Shown here piece by piece: positions 1 to 6,373 of a DNA stretch of 10,893 nt. The position numbers and the translations under genes were made by a program. The DNA lies in NCBI GenBank assembly GCA_964618405.1, contig CAZUAY010000130.1:1-10893 (forward strand), given 5' to 3'. The notes below the pieces were generated by a model that ran no database searches, was not told where the DNA came from, and saw only the letters and a list, made by a program, of their open reading frames with translations. The stretch comes from JBBQIY01 sp964618405 (lineage in GTDB: Bacteria > Verrucomicrobiota > Kiritimatiellia > RFP12 > UBA3636). The number at the start of each line of letters is the position of its first letter. Position 1 is the first letter of the stretch.

Positions 1-36
1 CACCTCGCTTCGCAACCACAAAGAAACGGGGTCTTG

Positions 37-64
37 CTAGCGACTAGCAACTAGCAACTAGCGA
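37..64. repeat. Heptanucleotide repeat array 1 (CTAGCRA x4)
   Basis: Four head-to-tail 7-bp units read CTAGCGA, CTAGCAA, CTAGCAA, CTAGCGA, followed by a partial CT. The array lies in non-coding DNA. A second array of the same unit starts 83 bp downstream. The unit length is not a multiple of three and no open frame covers it. No function is assigned. Confidence 0.9.
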
Positions 65-88
65 CTTCCCCCAACACTGCATCCGAAA

Positions 89-104
89 AATCTTGTAATC
101 TTGT
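89..104. repeat. 8-bp direct repeat AATCTTGT x2
   Basis: Two adjacent copies of AATCTTGT sit in the 55-bp spacer between the two CTAGCRA arrays. The repeat is short and could be chance, but it adds to the repetitive character of the region upstream of the exosortase gene. Confidence 0.5.
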
Positions 105-119
105 CCAAAACCTTCGCCA

Positions 120-147
120 CTAGCGACTAGCGACTAGCGACTAGCGA
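120..147. repeat. Heptanucleotide repeat array 2 (CTAGCGA x4)
   Basis: Four identical tandem units of CTAGCGA are followed by a partial CT. This array is more homogeneous than array 1 and ends 25 bp before the -35 element of the exosortase promoter. It could be a simple-sequence tract prone to slippage, a protein-binding array, or part of a dispersed intergenic repeat family; the window cannot distinguish these. Confidence 0.9.
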
Positions 148-172
148 CTGTAATCGGTCTCACGTTTGTCCC

Positions 173-201
173 TTGAAAAAAAAACGCTCAACCTGTAATA
201 T
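173..201 (+). promoter_or_regulatory. Sigma70-type promoter of the exosortase operon
   Basis: TTGAAA (173-178) and TAATAT (196-201) are separated by exactly 17 bp, close to the sigma70 consensus. A start about 7 bp past the -10 would be near 208, only about 3 nt before the ATG at 211. No Shine-Dalgarno sequence precedes that ATG. If the promoter is real, the exosortase message would be leaderless or nearly so. Confidence 0.55.
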
Positions 202-210
202 AGTCGCCTT

Positions 211-1149
211 ATGCAAAAACTTGCCGAGTCGTTGAGACGCTACAAGCCAAGCCCCGAACGGGCCTTTATGTTTCTGCTTTCAGTCGCTGCCGCATTTTGG
301 CTTTTTATAAGCTACGGGAGCGACTCCGATGTTGCCATGGAGCCGAGCTCTATTTTTAGCTGGGTGTCGATGCAGTGGAAAAGCGAAAATTTTAAGAACA
401 ACTGGGTCATGCTCCTTTTCTCTGCTTTCGTCATTTACAGAAACCGCGATAAAATTGCAGATGCAGAAGTAAAGCCAAGCCTCGTCGGCCTCGCCGTCGT
501 CCTCGCGTCTTTAGCGATTCATGTTCTGGGGTTCCGTACGCAACTCCCCCGGCTTTCCCTTGGCGCAACGGTTGGCGTCTTCTGGGGAATCCCCTTTGCA
601 ATCTGGGGATGGGAGGTAGCAAAGCTTCTCCTTTTCCCGGCAGGCTATGCGCTCCTTTGTTTTTGTGGCTCTCTGCTTCTAGAAGTCACCATGCCGCTTC
701 GCCTGATGGCAAGTTCACTCGCCTGCGTGTTTATGCACGGTGTTGGGATTGAAGCGATCCGTCGCGGAACGGTCGTCTTTAGCAACGCAGGCGGTGGATT
801 TCAATTTGATGTTGCAGACGCCTGTAGCGGTCTGCGCTCGCTGATTGTCATGACGGCGCTCGCGGCGCCCTACGCTTACCTCACCATGACGGGCTTCTGG
901 CGGCGACTGATCCTCTTCGCCATGTCAATACCGCTCGCCATGCTCGCGAACGCGCTGCGCATCTTCTCGCTCGGTCTCGTTGCGGAATGGATTGGTATGG
1001 ACCTTGCCATGATGCTCTATCACGACCTGTCGGGGTTCCTTGTCTTTTTTCTGTCGATCCTGTTGCTGATGGGCACAGGTTCAATTATTCAACTTAACTG
1101 GAGAGCCAAACTTTGCGCATTAAAGCCCAAAAAGCGATCCCAGGCCTGA
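211..1149 (+). CDS. Exosortase/archaeosortase family membrane transpeptidase
   Basis: This is a polytopic inner-membrane protein of 312 residues, with about eight hydrophobic segments. It has the exosortase signature: Cys205 in DACSGLRS, Arg250 in ANALRIF and His271 in YHDLSG, each at the edge of a hydrophobic segment near the C-terminus. These match the catalytic Cys/Arg/His of the family. Exosortases cleave C-terminal sorting signals (PEP-CTERM and relatives) and pass the proteins on for surface attachment. No target with such a tail is encoded here. The ATG at 211 lacks an SD and sits directly behind a good promoter; an internal ATG at residue 20 is possible but would trim the N-terminal cytoplasmic tail. 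The 3' end overlaps the next gene, an EpsI-type partner, which supports the assignment. The exosortase subtype cannot be decided by eye. Confidence 0.93.
   Translation: MQKLAESLRRYKPSPERAFMFLLSVAAAFWLFISYGSDSDVAMEPSSIFSWVSMQWKSENFKNNWVMLLFSAFVIYRNRDKIADAEVKPSLVGLAVVLASLAIHVLGFRTQLPRLSLGATVGVFWGIPFAIWGWEVAKLLLFPAGYALLCFCGSLLLEVTMPLRLMASSLACVFMHGVGIEAIRRGTVVFSNAGGGFQFDVADACSGLRSLIVMTALAAPYAYLTMTGFWRRLILFAMSIPLAMLANALRIFSLGLVAEWIGMDLAMMLYHDLSGFLVFFLSILLLMGTGSIIQLNWRAKLCALKPKKRSQA
1100..1105 (+). promoter_or_regulatory. Ribosome binding site supporting a TTG start
   Basis: GGAGAG ends 7 nt before the TTG at 1113, inside the end of the exosortase gene. It is the main reason for accepting a TTG start for the EpsI-type gene: no ATG lies between here and the hydrophobic N-terminus. 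Confidence 0.6.
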
Positions 1150-2054
1150 TCGCATTCGTCCTCATCGCCGGAACCGCGTTTTATTTGTCGAGACCACGCG
1201 TGATCTATGGTAATCCGACGGGGGAAATTCCCCTCGAAATGCCAACCAAGCTCGGCGGTTACACGGCGGAACGCATGCTATTCTGCAATAGCGATCAGTG
1301 CTCGCGCGCCTTCCGCGAATCCACTTTGCGAATCGAGACCAACGGCGTGGTGGAAGTCCGCACCACCTGTCCAGTCTGCGATTCAGACCTTGCGCCTATC
1401 TCCATCGGTGAAAAAAAATTACTTCCCGACAATACCCCAATCTTCCGGCGGGAGTACATTCGAGACGGATCTTTACCCATCCAGGCAACGATCGTCTTTT
1501 CTGGCATTGAACGTCGCAGCATCCACCGGCCACAGACCTGCCTCGTCTCTCAAGGGAACCGCATCACCAACGAATACCCTTACGATGTCAAAACCGGTCC
1601 AGATTCAACACTGGAAATCACCATTCTCGAGCTGCAACAATTTTATGGAGAGGCCGATGGCACCAAGACCTCGGTCTCATCGATTTATGCCTATTGGCTT
1701 TTCAATCCAGAACGAGAAACCAATTCTCATCTGAGCCGGTTCCTCCACATGGCAATCGATAACTCGCTCAGAAACTATCGACCTCGCTGGGGTTACGTTT
1801 CGATCAGCTTACTACGCGACCCGAAGAAGCCCGATGCGTGGAAGGATCAGCTCAATGAATTCGTGCCGCTGCTCTACCCTGTGCTCGAAGAGGTTCGAGA
1901 GAAACTTGACGCACAACGCAACATCGCAACCGTCATCCAAGGCCGCTCTGCGGAACTCAACCAGTACGATGGTGAGACAGGCGATGTGACAGAGAATCCG
2001 TACAAGAAAGCAAATCGCCAGAAGGAAGACACAGAGAAAGCTCCGACCGATTAA
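1113..2054 (+). CDS. Exosortase-associated EpsI-type protein with four-cysteine motif
   Basis: The protein has 313 residues with one N-terminal membrane segment (about 9-25) and a soluble domain expected outside the cytoplasm. The segment SIHRPQTCLVSQGNR (His138, Pro140, Cys143) fits the H-P-x-x-C pattern of EpsI/DUF3485 proteins, which accompany exosortases, often as a separate gene or as a C-terminal fusion. Their exact role is unsettled. Unusual here is an upstream set of cysteines, Cys58-x4-Cys63 and Cys86-x2-Cys89 (CPVC), resembling a zinc ribbon, though disulfides are also possible. The C-terminus (about 285-313) is charged and probably disordered. Translation begins at TTG, overlapping the exosortase gene by 37 nt in another frame, which suggests translational coupling. 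rdgB follows after 3 bp. Confidence 0.85.
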   Translation: MRIKAQKAIPGLIAFVLIAGTAFYLSRPRVIYGNPTGEIPLEMPTKLGGYTAERMLFCNSDQCSRAFRESTLRIETNGVVEVRTTCPVCDSDLAPISIGEKKLLPDNTPIFRREYIRDGSLPIQATIVFSGIERRSIHRPQTCLVSQGNRITNEYPYDVKTGPDSTLEITILELQQFYGEADGTKTSVSSIYAYWLFNPERETNSHLSRFLHMAIDNSLRNYRPRWGYVSISLLRDPKKPDAWKDQLNEFVPLLYPVLEEVREKLDAQRNIATVIQGRSAELNQYDGETGDVTENPYKKANRQKEDTEKAPTD

Positions 2055-2057
2055 ACA

Positions 2058-2675
2058 ATGGAAAAGTACACGTTGAATTATCCCACACTCGTTCTCGCCT
2101 CACGTAACCCCCACAAACTCATCGAACTCCGAAAGCTCTTCGACATCCCAAAGGACTGCCTTCGCCTCGCTACCGACTATCCAGGCGCACCCGATGTCGA
2201 GGAGAACGGTGATACATTCGAAGCGAATGCTCTCATCAAGGCTCGCGCCTTACGCGACTTCACGGGCGAATGGGCAGTGGGCGACGACTCGGGGCTAGAA
2301 GTCGACGCTCTCAAAGGCGAACCAGGGATTTACTCCGCACGCTATGCGGGGGAGCACGGCAACGATGAAGCAAACAACCGCCTGCTCCTCGAGAAGATGG
2401 CTCGCCTCTCCACACCGCGCACCGCGCGCTTTACCTGCGCCATCGCCCTCGTTTCTCCAGACGGTCGCGAGTTCGTCGCGACAGGGCACTGCCCCGGTAC
2501 GATTCTCCATCAGGGCCGAGGCACGAATGGATTCGGCTACGACCCGCTTTTTTTGCCTGACGGCTACAATAAGACTTTCGCAGAACTCGCATCTGATGTA
2601 AAATGCAGTTTTTCCCATCGAGCAGTTGCTGCCGCTAAAATGCGCGAAAGCATGAAAAACCTCTTTAAAAAATAA
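2058..2675 (+). CDS. rdgB: RdgB/HAM1 non-canonical purine NTP pyrophosphatase
   Basis: This 205-residue cytoplasmic enzyme hydrolyses ITP, dITP and XTP to monophosphates and pyrophosphate, keeping deaminated purines out of DNA and RNA. Family landmarks appear in order: the N-terminal SRNPHK substrate loop (Ser15, Asn17, Lys20), the acidic EENGDTFEANALIKA helix (about 48-62), GDDSGLEVDAL with Asp76/Asp77 (general base and metal region), PGIYSARYAG, the purine-pocket segment FGYDPLF (159-165), and C-terminal SHRAVA (186-191). Length is typical and no key residue is missing. The ATG at 2058 is 3 bp after the EpsI-type stop and has no clear SD, so it is probably translated by coupling. Its place after exosortase genes is more likely operon packing than a functional link. 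Confidence 0.97.
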   Translation: MEKYTLNYPTLVLASRNPHKLIELRKLFDIPKDCLRLATDYPGAPDVEENGDTFEANALIKARALRDFTGEWAVGDDSGLEVDALKGEPGIYSARYAGEHGNDEANNRLLLEKMARLSTPRTARFTCAIALVSPDGREFVATGHCPGTILHQGRGTNGFGYDPLFLPDGYNKTFAELASDVKCSFSHRAVAAAKMRESMKNLFKK

Positions 2676-2709
2676 GTCTTGATCCCCGATGTAACAGGAA
2701 ACCGTTAAA

Positions 2710-3396
2710 ATGAACAACAAAATTTCAGACGTCGCAGTTCCAACAAAGTCCAAGCTCCACGTTATAATCCTCAACATCGCCGGCATCCTGCTAATCGTAG
2801 GCGCTGCATTTCTCTATTGGCGCGACATCAAGAACAACAAGGAACAAGTCAAGGCAGCCAACATTGTCCGAATGTATGCATCGAATCCCATCGTGGCCAT
2901 GGGACTCATGCTCGACAGCGATGGAGCCGCCAGCAATGCCTACCTGTTTTGTTCTGCCGAGATTACGACAAACATCCTGGCCAATCTCGTCAAGGCAGAG
3001 CCGACAGATTTTCCCCGTGGCCTCGTCGAGGGAGATGAATATCAGATCTTTATGATGTACACGAACCGCGCCAGTGCCTTACTCCGCGCCGTCCGGCTTT
3101 ACAACGACCCCAAAAATCTTTATGTCGGCGTCCGCCAGCCCGTTAAATTCGATGCCGACAACAAGCCTACCCTGTGGAGCTATACGCCTCCTGCCCTCGT
3201 CATCGGCCTTGGCACGTTGTTCAACACACTCGCCGAAACGAATGTCCCATTACTCAGAGCGAATGCTCCGAAAATCGAAGCCGCGATGACCAATCGGGTC
3301 AGCGCAGCGAAACAGCAAACCGATGCAGTAGCAGACATTGCCACCGCGGCGATTAACGAATGGATGAATTCCACAAACAACCCCGCCTCCGACTAG
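2710..3396 (+). CDS. Uncharacterised single-pass membrane protein
   Basis: I do not recognise this 228-residue protein. Residues 1-15 are polar, about 17-36 form one hydrophobic membrane segment, and the rest is a soluble domain of mixed composition. There is no lipobox and no obvious cleavage site, so it looks like a membrane-anchored protein rather than a secreted one. A single cysteine (in YLFCSAE) follows the segment LMLDSDGAASNAY. The C-terminus is rich in Ala, Asn and Thr and predicted helical. AGGAA at 2696-2700, 9 nt before the ATG, is a reasonable SD. The gene sits 34 bp after rdgB and 18 bp before the HAD gene, so it is probably co-transcribed. Its coding character is supported by this clean spacing and lack of overlap. 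Function is unknown. Confidence 0.8.
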   Translation: MNNKISDVAVPTKSKLHVIILNIAGILLIVGAAFLYWRDIKNNKEQVKAANIVRMYASNPIVAMGLMLDSDGAASNAYLFCSAEITTNILANLVKAEPTDFPRGLVEGDEYQIFMMYTNRASALLRAVRLYNDPKNLYVGVRQPVKFDADNKPTLWSYTPPALVIGLGTLFNTLAETNVPLLRANAPKIEAAMTNRVSAAKQQTDAVADIATAAINEWMNSTNNPASD

Positions 3397-3414
3397 CACA
3401 CCTTCTTTTTCGAC

Positions 3415-4161
3415 ATGCAGATTCTTTTTTGTGATATTGATGACACGATGACCACGCACGGCTTGATTCCGCGCGAAACGTTTGAGGCTCTGTGGACCGC
3501 ACAAGAAGCTGGGCTACGCATTGTCCCCGTGACAGGACGTCCCGCAGGTTGGTGCGATCACATCGCTCGGATGTGGCCGGTCGATGGCGTCATTGGCGAA
3601 AACGGCGCTTTTTATTTTCGGAAAACAAAGTCGGGTATTGAGCGTGTCCACGTGTTCCCGCCGGCCGAGCGCGCCGAGAATCGAATCAAACTTGAACGTA
3701 TCCGCCAGGAAGTCCTTGTGGCCGTCTCGGGATGTGGAATCGCTTCCGATCAGGCGTATCGGGAATACGATCTCGCCGTCGACTTCTGCGAAGATGTCGA
3801 GAGGCTTCCCGATGCCGCCATCGAGAAAATAGTCGCTGTGTTCAACCGCCACGGAGCCATCGCCAAAATTAGCTCCATCCATGTGAACGGGTGGTTTGGC
3901 AACTATGACAAACTTTCCATGGCGAAACGTTACATCGCGGACGTCGATGGGCGGAACTTCGATGACTGCCCCACTGACTATGCCTTTGTTGGCGACTCGC
4001 CAAACGACGAACCCATGTTCGAGGCGTTTCCCATTTCGTTCGGTGTTGCGAACATCGCCCCCTTCCTTCCTAGACTCTGCCACAAACCAGCGCACATCAC
4101 CGCCTCTGAAGGTGGCGCCGGCTTCGCCGAAGTCGTTCAAAAACTAATTTGTAATTCATAA
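3415..4161 (+). CDS. HAD superfamily (type IIB-like) phosphatase
   Basis: This 248-residue cytoplasmic hydrolase has all four HAD motifs: motif I DIDDT (nucleophile Asp7, acid/base Asp9), motif II in VTGRP (Thr40), motif III Lys166 in YDKLSMAKRYI, and motif IV VGDSPND (Asp194, Asp198). The roughly 85-165 segment between motifs II and III fits a C2/IIB cap, as in Cof-type and mannosyl-3-phosphoglycerate or sucrose/trehalose-phosphate phosphatases. Such proteins usually act on sugar or polyol phosphates. The substrate cannot be read from the sequence. The next gene encodes a PgsA-like enzyme, whose product in phosphatidylglycerol synthesis needs a phosphatase, so a lipid-phosphate substrate is also conceivable. 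No SD precedes the ATG; the upstream stop is 18 bp away. Confidence 0.9.
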   Translation: MQILFCDIDDTMTTHGLIPRETFEALWTAQEAGLRIVPVTGRPAGWCDHIARMWPVDGVIGENGAFYFRKTKSGIERVHVFPPAERAENRIKLERIRQEVLVAVSGCGIASDQAYREYDLAVDFCEDVERLPDAAIEKIVAVFNRHGAIAKISSIHVNGWFGNYDKLSMAKRYIADVDGRNFDDCPTDYAFVGDSPNDEPMFEAFPISFGVANIAPFLPRLCHKPAHITASEGGAGFAEVVQKLICNS

Positions 4162-4180
4162 TTCTTCTGCCCCTTTCTCT

Positions 4181-4813
4181 ATGAAAAAGTACGCCATCGT
4201 CATGCTCCTCACCTGCGGAAGAGCCCCACTGGTCATCATCGCCTCGCTCTTCACGCTCATCAATCTCTTTTACCCCTCACCTGTTTTAGTGAGCGCTGCT
4301 GTGATCATCATGGCACTTTCGGCATTCACGGATTTGCTTGATGGCCATTACGCACGCAAATGGAACGTCGCCAGCCGTCTCGGTGCCCTTGCAGATCCGC
4401 TCATGGACAAGGTCTTCTATGCCGTAGCCTTGCCGACCGCAACCTTCGTAGCGTTGTATAACGAACACATCACACACGCCCTTGTCCTTCTTGCCCTTGA
4501 TGTCATCTCGATGCTGCGCGATCAATGGGTTTCTTTCTTGCGCTCCGTGGGCTCCGAATACGGCGCTGACGTCCGCGCCAACTGGTCTGGAAAATTGCGC
4601 ACGGTCATTGGATTTCCCGTCATCGTCATTATCCATCTCCAACTCGGCCTTGAAACACTGCGGATGCACCATCCTGCCTACGAAAGCTTAGGCACGTTGC
4701 CCACCGTGCTGATCTATTCCCTCGAAGCCGCGCTCATCGCGGTAACACTCCTTTCCGCTGGCTCCTACTCGCTGCGTTACCTACCCTATTTGCGCCAAGC
4801 GTCAAAGCATTAG
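4181..4813 (+). CDS. CDP-alcohol phosphatidyltransferase (PgsA-like)
   Basis: This 210-residue integral membrane enzyme has the complete CDP-alcohol phosphatidyltransferase signature D-x2-DG-x2-AR-x8-G-x3-D-x3-D: Asp51, Asp54-Gly55, Ala58-Arg59, Gly68, Asp72 and Asp76. These aspartates bind metal and the CDP-diacylglycerol head group. Beyond the signature, the RDQWVSFLRSVG...SGKLRT stretch (about 113-141) resembles the corresponding conserved part of PgsA, so phosphatidylglycerophosphate synthase is the most likely activity; a synthase for another head group is not excluded. Several hydrophobic segments flank the motif, in line with the six-helix fold. The ATG follows a pyrimidine-rich, SD-less leader 19 bp after the HAD gene. 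Confidence 0.92.
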   Translation: MKKYAIVMLLTCGRAPLVIIASLFTLINLFYPSPVLVSAAVIIMALSAFTDLLDGHYARKWNVASRLGALADPLMDKVFYAVALPTATFVALYNEHITHALVLLALDVISMLRDQWVSFLRSVGSEYGADVRANWSGKLRTVIGFPVIVIIHLQLGLETLRMHHPAYESLGTLPTVLIYSLEAALIAVTLLSAGSYSLRYLPYLRQASKH

Positions 4814-4830
4814 TCGTACACGCTACCACC

Positions 4831-5577
4831 ATGCGCTACAAGCTCACCTTATCGTACGACGGAACCGACTTCTCCGGTTGGCAAGTGCAGCCCGGATTGA
4901 GAACCGTTCAGCAGGAACTTGAAGCGGCCGTCCTCCCACTCTCGCCAAACGCCGAACCGGTTATCATTCACGGTAGTGGACGCACTGACGCCGGCGTACA
5001 CGCAAATGGACAGGTCGCACACATGGACCTTGGGCGCGAGATGAGACCCATTCAGCTTCGTCGTGCGATGAACGGCAGGATGGTTGCCGGCGACGTCCGA
5101 ATTCTGCAGGCTGAAATTGCGGAGCCAAATTTCGACGCACGGCGCAGTGCAGTTGGCAAAGAGTATCGTTACCGAATTTGGAATGCCGAGGTCATGAATC
5201 CCTTACAGCGCCGTTATCGCGCACACGTGATTAAACCTCTCGACATCAGTGCCATGCAAGAAGCTGCCGCTCACTTTGTTGGCGAAAAAGATTTCTGCGC
5301 GTTCAGCGCTACCCCATCGCGTGTGCTCGAAAGCACCGTACGCACGATCTTCTCGGTCGCGATCATCGCTGAAGGATCGGAAGTGGAAATCCGCGTGACA
5401 GGAAGCGGCTTCCTCTACAAAATGGTTCGTAGCATTGCAGGCTTCTTGATCGCGGTCGGAACGGGACGTGAGAACCCAGCCGCCGTCGATGACATTATTG
5501 CATCGAAGCTACGTACTTCCCGCGTCTCAAGTGCACCGCCACAAGGGCTCACGCTCTGGCGGGTTTGGTACGACTAA
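4831..5577 (+). CDS. truA: tRNA pseudouridine(38-40) synthase TruA
   Basis: This 248-residue enzyme isomerises uridines 38-40 in the anticodon stem-loop of tRNA to pseudouridine. The N-terminus (YKLTLSYDGTDFSGWQVQP) is typical of TruA. GSGRTDAGVHA carries the catalytic Asp53 and Arg51; KEYRYRIWN (110-118) holds the conserved active-site tyrosine; GSGFLYKMVRSIAG (191-204) is the other hallmark. Length is normal and no motif is missing. The ATG at 4831 lies 17 bp after the phosphatidyltransferase stop with no SD. This appears to be the last gene of the plus-strand block. Its stop is only 25 bp from the end of the convergent hydrolase gene. Confidence 0.97.
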   Translation: MRYKLTLSYDGTDFSGWQVQPGLRTVQQELEAAVLPLSPNAEPVIIHGSGRTDAGVHANGQVAHMDLGREMRPIQLRRAMNGRMVAGDVRILQAEIAEPNFDARRSAVGKEYRYRIWNAEVMNPLQRRYRAHVIKPLDISAMQEAAAHFVGEKDFCAFSATPSRVLESTVRTIFSVAIIAEGSEVEIRVTGSGFLYKMVRSIAGFLIAVGTGRENPAAVDDIIASKLRTSRVSSAPPQGLTLWRVWYD

Positions 5578-5602
5578 GGTGTGATTCAACTTGTTGAGTT
5601 CG

Positions 5603-6373
5603 TTAGACGTCAATCATCTCGCCCGGCCATGAATGCATGCAGATGCGTGTGAGACCTGACAGGCCACAGGAAGCCAACGCCAACTCTGCGCATTGCATCG
5701 CAATAACAGGCGTATTGCATTTCTCGCTCAGGTGCGCAAGAAAAATCGTACGCAGTTGCTCGCTCGCTACGCGCTTCAGCAATTCAGAAGCTTGTTCGTT
5801 TGAAAGATGCCCCTTGCGCCCTAAAATACGTTGCTTCAAGTACCAAGACCGATCAGAATTAAGCAACAATTCCACATCGTGATTAAATTCGATCACCAGC
5901 GCGTTGCAACCCTTCAGATGATGCGCTACCACTTCGGGCACCTCGCCCATATCCGTCGCAATTCCGAGCCTGCACCTACCGTCGCTGACCACGAAACCGA
6001 CAGGATCGCCGGCATCGTGAGGAACCGAAAATGCCTCGAAGGTCAGCTCACCGATTTCAAATGTACAGCCCGCTTGGAACACATTCCAAGCAAATTGTTT
6101 TCCAGTGTTCGACTCAACTGCCGCACACGTGCCCTCTGTTGCATAAAGTGGCAGACGATGACGAGCCGAAATGACAGGAATACCAGCCGTGTGATCCGAA
6201 TGGTTATGCGTCACACAAAGCGCATTGATATCATCGAGCAACACGCCAATTTCAGAAAGTCGCGACTGAATAATCTTCCGACTCATACCCGCATCAATCA
6301 GAACCCGTGTAGCACCCGATTCGATGTACAGACTATTGCCACTACTACCACTTGCTAATACACAAAATTTCAC
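5603..6373 (-). CDS. YycJ/WalJ-type metallo-beta-lactamase-fold hydrolase
   Basis: This 256-residue protein opens with FCVLASGSSGNSLYIES, typical of the YycJ/WalJ branch of metallo-beta-lactamase-fold hydrolases. Metal ligands are visible: THNHSDH (His56, His58, Asp60, His61), His119 in SVPHDAGDP, Asp141 in IATDMG, His165 in IEFNHD, with His189 (KGHLSNEQ) and His214 (LAHLSEKCN) completing the family pattern. Two-metal phosphodiesterase or nuclease activity is expected; YycJ relatives have been linked to DNA repair or mutation avoidance and, in Firmicutes, to the walRK operon, which is absent here. The start is GTG, overlapping the upstream stop by 4 nt (GTGA), with GAAGGA placed about 9 nt before it on the minus strand. 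It is therefore translationally coupled to the membrane-protein gene and last in the minus block. Confidence 0.92.
   Translation of the reverse strand: MKFCVLASGSSGNSLYIESGATRVLIDAGMSRKIIQSRLSEIGVLLDDINALCVTHNHSDHTAGIPVISARHRLPLYATEGTCAAVESNTGKQFAWNVFQAGCTFEIGELTFEAFSVPHDAGDPVGFVVSDGRCRLGIATDMGEVPEVVAHHLKGCNALVIEFNHDVELLLNSDRSWYLKQRILGRKGHLSNEQASELLKRVASEQLRTIFLAHLSEKCNTPVIAMQCAELALASCGLSGLTRICMHSWPGEMIDV

Noticed and set aside
37..147. CRISPR array
   Set aside because: The units are 7 bp and contiguous, without spacers of regular length, and no cas genes are near.
3514..4140. 208-residue minus-strand frame opposite the HAD gene
   Set aside because: The plus frame has all four HAD motifs; this frame has no recognisable features and breaks the plus-strand operon.
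5831..6358. 175-residue plus-strand frame opposite the metallo-beta-lactamase-fold gene
   Set aside because: The minus frame carries the metal-binding motifs; the plus frame is low in hydrophobic order and rich in Arg and Thr.
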